In this document: in pieces, positions 53,369 to 62,054 of the stretch
Layout of the letters: each line of letters opens with the position of its first letter
How positions within the stretch are numbered: position 1 is the first letter of the stretch
NCBI GenBank assembly: GCA_017302575.1
Contig: JAFLDD010000001.1
Span: forward strand, 1,174,629 to 1,238,628
Length of the DNA stretch: 64,000 nucleotides
Reading direction: 5' to 3'
Origin: Alphaproteobacteria bacterium
GTDB lineage: Bacteria; Pseudomonadota; Alphaproteobacteria; Rickettsiales; UBA3002
Position numbers and translations under genes: made by a program
Notes under the pieces: model-generated
The model's input: the letters and a program-made list of their open reading frames with translations, nothing else
Databases searched by the model: none
Told to the model about the DNA's origin: nothing

Positions 53369-54178
53369 TTAAGGATGCAGGAACTGCATTTTTATTCCAT
53401 AGAGTTGCCAGAATGTCGCGTAGGCCTCTGGCATGAAGATGAAAACAAGCAACGAAAGAATGATGGCAGGGCCGAATGGAAAGACCTCGCCTTTGCCAAG
53501 GGCGCGCCAGATACATGCACTCGCCACACCTAAAACACCTGCAAATACGAGTAATGGCGCAAAGTGAATTGCATGCGGCAACCAAATACTCACGACGCCA
53601 AATAATTTTATATCGCCCCAACCCAATCCATCGCGCTTGGTGATCAGCAAGAAAAGATATTTCACGCAGATGCTACCTACGAGCGCAATCGACATGGTGG
53701 TGATAATGGTGAGTGCATTCATGTCTTGCGTATAGGCAAACACTATGCCGAACAGTGCGAGTGCAATTTGGTATTCGTCGAGAATCAAATAATGTTCAAG
53801 GTCGGTAAGAATGATGGCAACCGATACGAACCACAAACCGATATAGGCAATCGTCACATAGGATAGTTCACCGTAGCGATAGAGAATGGCTGCTGCGCCA
53901 ATTGCGCATAATAATTCGGTGATGATATAGCGCGAACTAATCGCCGCGCGACAATGCCGACACTTCCCGAAGTTCACGACCCATGAAAGAACGGGCAGCA
54001 AATCACGCGCCGCTAGTTGCGCGCCGCATTTCGGACAGCGCGAGCGTGTCGCACCAACCTTTTCATCGCGGGGAAGGCGGTAACTTATAAGTGTGATAAA
54101 TGACCCGATACACGCACCCAGTAGTGCCGCAAGCGGCAGCACCCAGTGCGTGATTCCTTGTAAATCAATAGGTTGCAT
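53369..54178 (-). CDS. pilD: Prepilin peptidase (A24 family)
   Basis: A 269-residue bifunctional inner membrane aspartic peptidase that cleaves and N-methylates class III prepilins. It has the zinc-binding CPKC-x20-CRHC module (near residues 48-75), catalytic Asp regions LTDLEHYLILDE and GWGDIKLFG, and about eight membrane helices. GGGGTGAT lies upstream of ATG 54178, which is preferred over GTG 54187. It is the processing enzyme for the two pilins in this window. It is separated from the secretin by 124 bases. Confidence 0.93.
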   Translation of the reverse strand: MQPIDLQGITHWVLPLAALLGACIGSFITLISYRLPRDEKVGATRSRCPKCGAQLAARDLLPVLSWVVNFGKCRHCRAAISSRYIITELLCAIGAAAILYRYGELSYVTIAYIGLWFVSVAIILTDLEHYLILDEYQIALALFGIVFAYTQDMNALTIITTMSIALVGSICVKYLFLLITKRDGLGWGDIKLFGVVSIWLPHAIHFAPLLVFAGVLGVASACIWRALGKGEVFPFGPAIILSLLVFIFMPEAYATFWQLYGIKMQFLHP

Positions 54179-54274
54179 TCTTATCACCCCAAGCGCCTTG
54201 TGCGCAAAACTGCCATTAAAATCATGCTTTTAGGTTGCGCTGTCCACCGCTTCGTGCCAAAACCCTGCTCTACT

Positions 54275-54286
54275 ACTATATATAGT
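54275..54286 (+). promoter_or_regulatory. Palindrome ACTATATATAGT before rpiB
   Basis: A perfect 12-bp palindrome whose TATAGT half (54281-54286) is placed like a -10 box 17 bases before the rpiB start. It might be a bidirectional -10 for rpiB and pilD, which are divergent over a 125-base gap. No good -35 is seen. Confidence 0.35.
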
Positions 54287-54303
54287 GTCTGAGTGTAGCC
54301 GAA

Positions 54304-54735
54304 ATGAACAAACGGGTTGCCATCGCGAATGACCATGCGGGACTTGCACTGAAGCAGGCACTCGTGAGCGAGATTGAGTCGCTCGGATTTACGGTAGAGA
54401 ATTTAGGTACCGATAGCGACGCAAGTGTAGACTACCCCGACTACGGTCAAAAGGTTGCAAAACATATCGCTGACGGCCACGCCGCCTTTGGGATTGCGAT
54501 TTGCGGTTCGGGTGTTGGTATCAGCATCGCCTGTAATAAAGTTGCGGGCGTACGTGCTGCACTTTGCCAAACGGGACTTACTGCCGAGCTGTCGCGCAAA
54601 CATAATAATGCCAATGTGCTTGCACTCGGTGCGCGTCTCATTGGCGTTGAGGAAGCAAAAGAATGTGTCCGCCGCTTTCTCACCACAACGTTCGAGGGTG
54701 GACGACATGAATCACGTGTTAAAAAATTAGGTTAG
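54304..54735 (+). CDS. rpiB: Ribose 5-phosphate isomerase B
   Basis: Interconverts ribose 5-phosphate and ribulose 5-phosphate. The 143-residue protein has [16 protein letters not shown], the catalytic Cys region [15 protein letters not shown] and [18 protein letters not shown]. Just upstream of glyA (10-base gap), the usual alphaproteobacterial order. Confidence 0.96.
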   Translation: MNKRVAIANDHAGLALKQALVSEIESLGFTVENLGTDSDASVDYPDYGQKVAKHIADGHAAFGIAICGSGVGISIACNKVAGVRAALCQTGLTAELSRKHNNANVLALGARLIGVEEAKECVRRFLTTTFEGGRHESRVKKLG

Positions 54736-54745
54736 GAGTTTAGGA

Positions 54746-56095
54746 ATGTCTGCACTGGCTAAAAAGAAGGAAGAAGTTATGAACGGATTTTTCACCACCC
54801 CGCTCGCATCGGCGGATAAAGAACTTTTCGCAGCGATGGAAAAAGAACTCGCGCGCCAGCAGAATCAAATCGAATTGATTGCATCAGAAAATATCGTGAG
54901 CCGCGCGGTGATTGACGCGCAAGGTTCGGTGCTCACCAACAAATATGCCGAAGGTTACCCAGGCAAGCGCTATTATGGTGGTTGCGAGCATGTGGATGTG
55001 GTCGAGCAACTGGCGATTGACCGCGCGAAACAACTTTATGGTTGTAGCTACGCCAACGTACAACCCAACTCGGGCTCGCAAGCCAACCAAGGCGTGTTCA
55101 ACGCACTGCTGAAACCAGGCGATACGATCATGGGTCAATCCCTTGCGGCAGGCGGTCACCTCACCCATGGTGCGCCAGTGAACCAATCGGGTAAATGGTT
55201 CAATGCTATTACTTACGGCGTGCGCGAAGATAATCACCTGCTCGATTACGATGCGATTGAAAAACTCGCGAAAGAACATAAACCCAAACTCATCATCGCA
55301 GGCTTCTCTGCCTATCCACGCGTGGTGGATTGGGCGCGCTTCCGCCAGATTGCAGATTCTGTTGGTGCATACTTCATGGTCGACATGGCGCATATTGCAG
55401 GCCTCGTTGCGGCAGGTTCTTACCCATCGCCACTGCCACATGCACATGTCGTGACCACAACAACGCATAAAACATTGCGTGGCCCACGCGGCGGTATGAT
55501 TCTTTCAAACGTGCCTGAATTGGTGGTTGGTAAAACTGCACAAGGTAAAGATCAAACGCTCGAGATGGCACTGAACAGCTCCATCTTCCCTGGTATTCAA
55601 GGCGGCCCACTCATGCATGTGATTGCAGGTAAAGCCGTTGCTTTCGGTGAAGCGCTGCAACCAAGTTTCAAACAATATGGCCAAGCGATTGTTGATAATG
55701 CACGCGCACTGGCAGCCGTGCTCAAAGCACGCGGCCTCAACATCGTTTCAGGGGGCACGGATAATCACTTGGTGTTGGTTGACCTTCGCCCAAAAAACCT
55801 GACAGGCAAAGCAGCCGAAGCGGCGTTAGAACGCGCTGGCCTCACCTGCAATAAAAATGCGATTCCGTTCGACCCTGCCTCACCGTTTGTGACCTCAGGC
55901 GTGCGCCTTGGCACACCTGCGGGCACCACACGTGGCTTTGGCATCAAAGAGTTCGAGCAAATCGGCACCTTGATTGCCGACGTGCTGGATGGCCTGAGTA
56001 AAAACCCTGAAAAACCCGAAGAGAACGCGGCACAAGAAGCCAAGACCAAAATTGAGGTCAAGGCACTTACCGCGCGCTTCCCGATTTATTCATAA
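54746..56095 (+). CDS. glyA: Serine hydroxymethyltransferase
   Basis: PLP enzyme that makes glycine and methylene-THF from serine. The 449-residue protein has [51 protein letters not shown] and the PLP-lysine [19 protein letters not shown] 54746 has AGGAG upstream (8 bases); ATG 54779 ([10 protein letters not shown]) also has a weak site and gives a more typical start. It is followed 14 bases later by nrdR. Confidence 0.97.
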   Translation: MSALAKKKEEVMNGFFTTPLASADKELFAAMEKELARQQNQIELIASENIVSRAVIDAQGSVLTNKYAEGYPGKRYYGGCEHVDVVEQLAIDRAKQLYGCSYANVQPNSGSQANQGVFNALLKPGDTIMGQSLAAGGHLTHGAPVNQSGKWFNAITYGVREDNHLLDYDAIEKLAKEHKPKLIIAGFSAYPRVVDWARFRQIADSVGAYFMVDMAHIAGLVAAGSYPSPLPHAHVVTTTTHKTLRGPRGGMILSNVPELVVGKTAQGKDQTLEMALNSSIFPGIQGGPLMHVIAGKAVAFGEALQPSFKQYGQAIVDNARALAAVLKARGLNIVSGGTDNHLVLVDLRPKNLTGKAAEAALERAGLTCNKNAIPFDPASPFVTSGVRLGTPAGTTRGFGIKEFEQIGTLIADVLDGLSKNPEKPEENAAQEAKTKIEVKALTARFPIYS

Positions 56096-56109
56096 GCGAG
56101 TGAGGAACC

Positions 56110-56559
56110 ATGCGCTGCCCATTCTGTAGTCACGCTGATACGCAAGTGAAGGATTCGCGCCCAAGCGAAGATGGTTCATCCATCCGCCGCCGTCGTTTCT
56201 GCCCAAAATGCGAATCACGCTTCACGACATTTGAACGCGTGCAGTTGCGTGAACTCACGGTGGTGAAAAGCAATGGTGAACGGCGCGTATTTGACCGTGA
56301 GAAGATCGCACGCTCTATGTCGATCGCGCTACGCAAACGCCCTGCGGATGCTGAGGCGATGGAGATGGCGATCAATCGTATCGTGCAGAAGCTCGAAAGC
56401 GAAGGTGAAGGCGAAATCCCAACCGCGCGCATCGGCCAGTTAGTGATGGAAGAACTCAAGGCGATCGACGAAGTGGCGTATATTCGCTATGCGTCGGTAT
56501 ATCGTGATTTCCGTGAAGCGAAAGACTTTGAGAATTTCGTAGAGAACGAAGCGCTCTAG
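56110..56559 (+). CDS. nrdR: Transcriptional repressor NrdR
   Basis: ATP/dATP-sensing repressor of ribonucleotide reductase genes. The 149-residue protein has the zinc ribbon [39 protein letters not shown] and the ATP-cone (about 50-140, [20 protein letters not shown]). It is next to glyA and ribD, a known arrangement in alphaproteobacteria. Confidence 0.97.
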   Translation: MRCPFCSHADTQVKDSRPSEDGSSIRRRRFCPKCESRFTTFERVQLRELTVVKSNGERRVFDREKIARSMSIALRKRPADAEAMEMAINRIVQKLESEGEGEIPTARIGQLVMEELKAIDEVAYIRYASVYRDFREAKDFENFVENEAL

Positions 56560-56561
56560 CA

Positions 56562-57641
56562 ATGAACCGTGACGAACATTTCATGCACCATGCGCTGCGC
56601 GTGGGAGCGCGGCATTTGGGGCGCACTATGCCGAACCCCAGCGTGGGCTGTGTCATCGTGAAAGATGGTCACGTGCTTGCGGCCTCCGTAACAGGAGTGG
56701 GCGGCAGACCCCATGCAGAAACTCTTGCGCTCGATGCGATTGGTACAGCCGCAAAAGGCGCAACAGCTTATGTCACGCTTGAGCCATGTGCTCATCACGG
56801 CAAAACTCCTCCCTGTGCGGAAGCACTCATCAAGGCAGGCATAACGCGTGTATTCATTGCCGCAACCGATGCTGACCCACGCGTTTCTGGCCAAGGCGTT
56901 GCGATGCTCAAAGCAGCAGGGATCCATGTAACACTTTTGGAAATGGCCCACCCGCATCAAGGTTTTTTTCGTAGACTCCAGCATGGCCTACCGCTCGTGA
57001 CGATGAAGATTGCCACCAGTAGTGATGGGGCAATGCATGACGGCACAGGAGGGCGCACGAAAATCACGGGTGACGTGGCGCAGCGTCATGGGCATTTATT
57101 GCGCGGCCGTTCGGAAGCGATTTTAACAGGTGTCGGAACTGTGCTTGCCGATGACCCCGAGCTTACCTGTCGCATCAAAGGCTACGAACACCCTTCCCTT
57201 GTTCGTGTCATTGCAGACAGGCAGTTGCGCACCCCCCTCACTTCTAAACTTGTGCGCAGCGCTGAGGCACAACCTACATGTATTATTACCCTCGCCGATA
57301 CGCTGGAGCGCGCTGGTTCGCACGCGATTGAGCTGCGCGAGAAGGGCGTGAATATCATTGCACTCGAAGAGTTATCTCCGCGCAGCATATCGGCGGCGCT
57401 TGCCAAAATGGGCATCTCCCGCCTGATGGTTGAGGCAGGGCCACGCTTAAGCAACGCCTTTATAGCGGCCAATCTGGTGGATAGGCTCTATTGGTATAAG
57501 GCACCACAGATTATAGGCCGCACAGAAACAGACCTTCTGGCTGGGATTGCAAAAACCCCTCGCCATGCGCGCTCAGAGGCGCTAAACCTCGGCGCGGACA
57601 CATTGGAAATACTGGAATTCGAGCCATGTTTACTGGACTAG
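56562..57641 (+). CDS. ribD: Bifunctional riboflavin deaminase/reductase RibD
   Basis: Second and third steps of riboflavin synthesis. The 359-residue protein has an N-terminal deaminase domain (about 1-145) with zinc site GRPHAETLALD and CAHHGKTPPCAEALI, and a C-terminal DHFR-like reductase (about 148-359, VTMKIATSSDGAMHDGTGG; EAGPRLSNAFIAANLVDR). Only 2 bases separate it from nrdR, and it overlaps ribE by 16 bases. There is no FMN riboswitch upstream. Confidence 0.97.
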   Translation: MNRDEHFMHHALRVGARHLGRTMPNPSVGCVIVKDGHVLAASVTGVGGRPHAETLALDAIGTAAKGATAYVTLEPCAHHGKTPPCAEALIKAGITRVFIAATDADPRVSGQGVAMLKAAGIHVTLLEMAHPHQGFFRRLQHGLPLVTMKIATSSDGAMHDGTGGRTKITGDVAQRHGHLLRGRSEAILTGVGTVLADDPELTCRIKGYEHPSLVRVIADRQLRTPLTSKLVRSAEAQPTCIITLADTLERAGSHAIELREKGVNIIALEELSPRSISAALAKMGISRLMVEAGPRLSNAFIAANLVDRLYWYKAPQIIGRTETDLLAGIAKTPRHARSEALNLGADTLEILEFEPCLLD

Positions 57642-58216
57642 TACAAGATCAAGGTATCATCACCCGCATCGCGCACGACGGCGATACGGCTATCACGATT
57701 GCGCCCAAAGCGAAGCGCTTCGTATATGGTTTAGGTGATTCGATTTCGTGTAACGGCATTTGTCTTACTGTGAGTGAACATACAGCGAATGATTTCACCG
57801 TTGTACTTTCTGCCGAGACGATGCGTGTGACCACCGCAGAAAGCTGGCGCAAGGGCGATGTTATTAATCTCGAACCATCGTTGGCGCTTGGTGATAAGCT
57901 TGGCGGGCACTTGGTAAGCGGCCATGTCGATGCCGTGACGGATGCGATCCATAGCGAAGCTTGGGGCGATTCACGCGAATGGACATTCCATATCCCCGCC
58001 CCGCTTGCGAAATTTATTGCGCCAAAAGGCTCCATTACCATTGATGGCGTGTCACTCACCGTCAACCGCGTGACGGATGATATGTTCTCGGTCATGATTA
58101 TTCCGCACACATGGAGCGTGACACGTTTTGCGAACTTGCAGCCTGGCGATAAGGTGAATCTGGAAATCGATATGCTGGCGCGTTACGTGGCTAGACAGTT
58201 GGAGATGCGCGCATGA
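57626..58216 (+). CDS. ribE: Riboflavin synthase alpha subunit
   Basis: Dismutates two lumazines to give riboflavin. The 196-residue protein starts FTGLVQDQGII and has two lumazine-binding repeats, ISCNGICLTVSEHTANDF and ITIDGVSLTVNRVTDDMF, plus GHLVSGHVDAV. Overlaps ribD upstream and the RibB gene downstream (ATGA). Confidence 0.97.
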   Translation: MFTGLVQDQGIITRIAHDGDTAITIAPKAKRFVYGLGDSISCNGICLTVSEHTANDFTVVLSAETMRVTTAESWRKGDVINLEPSLALGDKLGGHLVSGHVDAVTDAIHSEAWGDSREWTFHIPAPLAKFIAPKGSITIDGVSLTVNRVTDDMFSVMIIPHTWSVTRFANLQPGDKVNLEIDMLARYVARQLEMRA

Positions 58217-59307
58217 GTGCGTTATCAAGCATCGAGGAAATTATTGCGGAAGCAAAAGCGGGGCGCATGTTCATTCTGGTCGATGATGAAGACCGCGAGA
58301 ATGAAGGCGATTTGGTCATTCCTGCCGAAGTCTGTGACGCACAGGCCGTGAATTTTATGGCGAAATATGGACGTGGTCTGATTTGTCTCACGCTTGAAAA
58401 ATCGCAGGTACAGAAGTTGGGCTTGCCACCGATGGCGCGCCACAACACCTCGCGTCACCAAACGGCATTCACCGTTTCGATTGAGGCGCGCGAAGGTGTT
58501 ACAACTGGTATTTCTGCTGCTGATAGAGCGCGAACCATCGAGGTAGCGATTGATCCCAAATCAGCGCCACATGATATTTCATCACCTGGTCACATCTTCC
58601 CGCTCGAGGCACGTGAAGGTGGCGTACTGGTGCGTGCGGGTCATACCGAAGCGGCGGTGGATATTGCACGCTTGGCAGGCATGAAACCTGCGGGCGTTAT
58701 TTGTGAAATCATGAATGACGATGGCAGTATGGCACGCTTGCCTGATCTGATTCCTTTCGCAAAAGAACACGGCCTCAAAATCGCCAGCATTGCGGATTTG
58801 ATTGCCTATCGCCGTCGCTCCGAAAAGTTGGTGAAGCGTTTGGTGGAGAGTAGTTTTACCAGCCGCTTTGGTGGAGAATTCCGTTGCATCGTTTATGGCA
58901 CGACACTTGGATATGCCGAGCATATTGCGCTTATCAAAGGCGATATTGCGCCTGACAGCCCTACCCTTGTGCGGATGCACTCGTTGGATGTGTGGCAGGA
59001 TGTATTGGGTGATACCAGCCTTGGAACTACAGGCTTGTTACAAGCAGCGATGCAAAAAATCAGCGAAAATGGTAATGGCGTGGTGGTGTTGATTCGAGAA
59101 GCACGTAAGACTGCCGCCTCGGATAATTTACGCCTTAAAATGGGCCAAGAGCCTAAGAATCCTGCGCTTCGTGACTATGGTATCGGTGCCCAAATTCTGC
59201 TGGATTTAGGGGTACGAAAGCTCACCTTGCTCACCAATGCACCGAAAAACATTGTCGGGCTTGAGGGTTATGGGTTAGAAGTCACCGGCCACCAAAACGT
59301 GAGTTAA
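58213..59307 (+). CDS. ribB: 3,4-dihydroxy-2-butanone-4-phosphate synthase with degenerate GTP cyclohydrolase II domain
   Basis: The N-terminal part (about 1-205) is an intact DHBP synthase: [35 protein letters not shown] and [15 protein letters not shown], using ribulose 5-phosphate. The C-terminal part (about 210-364) is fold-like GTP cyclohydrolase II but has lost the zinc cysteines: the place of C-x10-C-x-C reads [18 protein letters not shown], and the Arg-rich QEGRGIGL site reads [12 protein letters not shown]. It should not cyclise GTP, so a separate RibA is expected elsewhere. Overlaps ribE by ATGA. Confidence 0.93.
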   Translation: MSALSSIEEIIAEAKAGRMFILVDDEDRENEGDLVIPAEVCDAQAVNFMAKYGRGLICLTLEKSQVQKLGLPPMARHNTSRHQTAFTVSIEAREGVTTGISAADRARTIEVAIDPKSAPHDISSPGHIFPLEAREGGVLVRAGHTEAAVDIARLAGMKPAGVICEIMNDDGSMARLPDLIPFAKEHGLKIASIADLIAYRRRSEKLVKRLVESSFTSRFGGEFRCIVYGTTLGYAEHIALIKGDIAPDSPTLVRMHSLDVWQDVLGDTSLGTTGLLQAAMQKISENGNGVVVLIREARKTAASDNLRLKMGQEPKNPALRDYGIGAQILLDLGVRKLTLLTNAPKNIVGLEGYGLEVTGHQNVS

Positions 59308-59308
59308 C

Positions 59309-59764
59309 ATGAAACCGATTCTGATTGTCGTATCGCCTTATTATCAAGACATTGCCGAGCAGCTAGTGCGCGGTGCATCCCAAGTTGTTTCCGACGCGGG
59401 GTTGAAAGTTGAAATCATCACCGTTCCGGGTGCGTTTGAAATTCCTGCTGCCATTGGTTACGCACTGCGCAGCAATCGCTATGCTGGTTATATCGCGCTT
59501 GGCTGCGTGATTCGCGGCGAGACAACGCATTACGATTATGTGTGTCAAGAAACCGCACGCGGCCTGCAAGATCTGGCCGTGCAGTTTGGCGCAGCAATCG
59601 GCTTTGGTGTTTTGACGACAGAGAATTTGGAACAAGCCTTGGTGCGCGCTGATATCGCGCAAGGTGACAAAGGCGGTGAAGCGGCAAAAGCCTGCTTGCG
59701 TATGCTAGAATTACAGCAGGTATTCCTTGGCGAACAGGTCGAGGAAGAGGACGCCGATGAATAA
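59309..59764 (+). CDS. ribH: 6,7-dimethyl-8-ribityllumazine synthase
   Basis: Penultimate step of riboflavin synthesis. The 151-residue protein has VVSPYYQDIAEQLVRGA, VPGAFEIPAAI, ALGCVIRGETTHYDYVCQE and GFGVLTTENLEQAL, with the catalytic His and Arg present. It starts 1 base after the RibB stop, and its stop is inside the nusB start region (8-base overlap). Confidence 0.97.
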   Translation: MKPILIVVSPYYQDIAEQLVRGASQVVSDAGLKVEIITVPGAFEIPAAIGYALRSNRYAGYIALGCVIRGETTHYDYVCQETARGLQDLAVQFGAAIGFGVLTTENLEQALVRADIAQGDKGGEAAKACLRMLELQQVFLGEQVEEEDADE

Positions 59765-60221
59765 ATCTTTGATGAAAAAACGCGCGGCGCGGCTTGCTGC
59801 AGTGCAGGCGCTCTATGCAGGATCGATTGGCCTTGAGAAAAAGAGCGCGAAGGAGCTTGTCTTAACCATTCAAGCGCAATGGAAAGACAGCAAGGTGAAT
59901 GACGACCAGAACTGGCCAGCCGATGTCACTCCGGACGCAACCTTGCTAGAAAAGATTCTGGTACAAACAGTGGATTCACGTGGCTTTATCGACCAAGCGA
60001 TCGATAAGCTGATTCTGCCAGGTTGGACCAAAGAGCGGATGAGCCCGCTCATGCTGTGCATTTTCGTAGCCTGCGGCGCTGAGCGTTTGGATGACCAGAA
60101 GAAGCCGCGCGCCTTGTTGATTGGTGAATATACTGATGTGGCTTCAGGCTTCCTGAGTGAAGATGAGCTGGGCTATATGCATAAAGCGCTTAACCTTTTG
60201 CTTGATGAGTTGGATGCGTGA
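59757..60221 (+). CDS. nusB: Transcription antitermination factor NusB
   Basis: A 154-residue helical RNA-binding protein that helps rRNA transcription. It has RAARLAAVQALYAGSI at the N-terminus and the later ERLDDQKKPRALLIGEYTDVA and HKALNLLLDEL. ATG 59757 is inside the end of ribH with GAGG-rich sequence before it. It lacks the first basic residues of some family members. Coupled to thiL by overlap. Confidence 0.93.
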   Translation: MNKSLMKKRAARLAAVQALYAGSIGLEKKSAKELVLTIQAQWKDSKVNDDQNWPADVTPDATLLEKILVQTVDSRGFIDQAIDKLILPGWTKERMSPLMLCIFVACGAERLDDQKKPRALLIGEYTDVASGFLSEDELGYMHKALNLLLDELDA

Positions 60222-61080
60222 GCATGAACGCATCGCAGCTTACTTTGCGCCACTGAGTGGTGGTGAAGCAGGTGCATTTGGGCTGAGAGATGATGCTGCT
60301 GTTCTAACACCGCCCGCGCATCAGCAACTGGTGATTACCACCGATAGTGTGATTGAAGGCATCCATTTGCCGCACGGCGCTACGGCGGAGCAGTTCGCAC
60401 ATAAATTGATTCGCCGCAATCTCTCTGACCTTGCAGCGATGGGCGCAACACCATGGCGTTACCTGCTGAATGTTAGCACGCCGAGCATTGATATGGCGTG
60501 GTTACACAGCTTCACGGAAACACTTGCGACATTGCAAAACGAATTCGGCATGGTGCTCATTGGTGGTGATTCAACGGGCGGCAAAACCATTCATCTTACC
60601 GCAACCATGCTTGGGCTTGTTACTACGCCCCTTACTCGCTCTGGTGCTAAAGTTGGTGATGGAATTTTTGTGACGGGACGAATTGGCGATGCAGCGATGG
60701 CCCTTAAAACACTGACTAGTGCTTCACCTGAATTGCTGGCACGTTACTATCGCCCAACTCCGCGATTGGATGTGGGGCAAAAGCTACATGGCGTGGCTAC
60801 AGCATGTATTGATATTTCCGATGGGCTGGTTGCTGATCTGGGTCATGTATGTGCCGCAAGTAATGTGGGCGCGGTCATTGATGTTGCGCAGATTCCATTT
60901 TCACCCGATGGCGATATCACCACCATGCTCACAGGCGGGGATGATTATGAATTGCTATTCACCGCCTCAGGCGCAGTTCCAGCATGCGATGTAGCCATCA
61001 CGCGTATTGGCACGATTGTCGCGCAGCATGGCGTAGTGATCCATGGATATGACGGACCCAAAACGGGTTATTCGCACTAA
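60214..61080 (+). CDS. thiL: Thiamine-monophosphate kinase ThiL
   Basis: Makes thiamine diphosphate from the monophosphate. About 288 residues with GLRDDAAVLTP, TTDSVIEGIHLP, NLSDLAAMGATPWRYLL, GGDSTGGKTIHLT and ACIDISDGLVADLGH. ATG 60214 (MREHERIAAYF) overlaps the nusB stop; further in-frame ATGs lie upstream within nusB. It ends convergently with bamE with a 4-base overlap. Last gene of the ribD-to-thiL block. Confidence 0.95.
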   Translation: MREHERIAAYFAPLSGGEAGAFGLRDDAAVLTPPAHQQLVITTDSVIEGIHLPHGATAEQFAHKLIRRNLSDLAAMGATPWRYLLNVSTPSIDMAWLHSFTETLATLQNEFGMVLIGGDSTGGKTIHLTATMLGLVTTPLTRSGAKVGDGIFVTGRIGDAAMALKTLTSASPELLARYYRPTPRLDVGQKLHGVATACIDISDGLVADLGHVCAASNVGAVIDVAQIPFSPDGDITTMLTGGDDYELLFTASGAVPACDVAITRIGTIVAQHGVVIHGYDGPKTGYSH

Positions 61081-61550
61081 ATACGACCAGGACTACCCGC
61101 TGGATTCACCGATCGGCCAGGCGCGTTGAATCGGCCAAAGTTGCCCAGCAACTGCTCTATGACGCCCATTTTGCGGCCTTCCGCAGGCGTTTCTTTAGAT
61201 ACTAGCTCGACGGGTTTGCCGTCTTCTTTCTTGTATCGCTCGATATCTTTCACCGTATCATCTGCATCGAAAATCACTGCAACAACGCGCTGATTGGTGA
61301 TCTCTGGCGCGAAGAAGGCCTTGGTCTCTTTGCGTGTGGAAATGTAATACCAGATCTTCTCGCCGTAGCTGGAGGTTACGGTCGGGCTACCAAGCACAGC
61401 TTGCACATCTTCGGAACGGCTTTGCCCAACTATCACTTGCGCGAAATCTTCTTTAGCAGGGCTATGGCCGCGCTGTTCGACAATCGGCGAGCAACTTGCA
61501 GTTACAAACAGTATCGTTATAAGGAGTGTATGTTTCAAAGACTGGCGCAA
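61077..61550 (-). CDS. bamE: Outer membrane assembly lipoprotein BamE
   Basis: A 157-residue lipoprotein of the BAM complex. Lipobox VTASC with Cys20; the SmpA/OmlA fold follows: ITVGQSRSEDVQAVLGSPTV-type helix (here VIVGQSRSEDVQAVLGSPTV) and KIWYYISTRKET. The C-terminal Pro-rich tail is longer than in E. coli. It is divergent from the CBP3 gene with 21 overlapping bases at the 5' ends, and in alphaproteobacteria the two are commonly paired. Confidence 0.92.
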   Translation of the reverse strand: MRQSLKHTLLITILFVTASCSPIVEQRGHSPAKEDFAQVIVGQSRSEDVQAVLGSPTVTSSYGEKIWYYISTRKETKAFFAPEITNQRVVAVIFDADDTVKDIERYKKEDGKPVELVSKETPAEGRKMGVIEQLLGNFGRFNAPGRSVNPAGSPGRI

Positions 61551-62054
61551 TTTTTCTCTCCCGACCCGCTAACAATGCAGGCTCAGGATGTTTATATAGC
61601 ATGCGTTTCGCAGGCACGAAATCCTTTTTTCTACACAGACCTCCATGTGCCAGACACGATTGATGGGCGTTTCGATATGGTCGTGCTGCATCTCTTCATT
61701 GCCTTGCGCGCACTGAAAGGTGAGACCGCATTTGGCGAGGCCATCACCGACGCATTCTTTGCAGATATGGATCGCAACTTGCGAGAAATGGGCGTGGGCG
61801 ACCCCAGTGTTGGCAAACGCATTCGTAAAATGGTCGATGCGCTTTATGGCCGAATCGCCGCTTACGAAGCTGCTTGGGAAAGCGATGAAGCTCTGCGTGA
61901 TGCGCTCATGCGCAATATTTACGCAGGCACAGCAGAGGCTGATTGTTTAGCGCAGCTTGCGGCCTATGCACGGCGCAGTGATGCGCAACTTCAGGAAGCA
62001 GCCGCGTCTTTGCGGGCGGGTAACGTTACGTGGCCAGCGCCGTCTGGGCGATAG
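61530..62054 (+). CDS. Ubiquinol-cytochrome c chaperone (CBP3) family protein
   Basis: A 174-residue protein of the CBP3/UQCC1 family that in mitochondria helps cytochrome b assembly; the bacterial role is inferred. Seen: ACVSQARNPFFYTDLHVPDT, FDMVVLHLFIALRAL and FFADMDRNLREMGVGDPSVG. AAGGAG (61521-61526) lies 3 bases before the ATG, closer than usual. Its 5' end overlaps bamE on the other strand and its 3' end overlaps panE by 64 bases. DUF177 and plsX, often next to it, are not here. Confidence 0.88.
   Translation: MFQRLAQFFSPDPLTMQAQDVYIACVSQARNPFFYTDLHVPDTIDGRFDMVVLHLFIALRALKGETAFGEAITDAFFADMDRNLREMGVGDPSVGKRIRKMVDALYGRIAAYEAAWESDEALRDALMRNIYAGTAEADCLAQLAAYARRSDAQLQEAAASLRAGNVTWPAPSGR

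Noticed and set aside
53270..53533. Plus-strand open frame of 87 codons across the region between secretin and prepilin peptidase
   Set aside because: It runs antisense through the 3' end of the prepilin peptidase gene, has no Shine-Dalgarno and no recognisable protein features.
57600..57660. FMN riboswitch near the riboflavin genes
   Set aside because: The rib genes overlap or nearly touch each other and nrdR, leaving no room for an aptamer.
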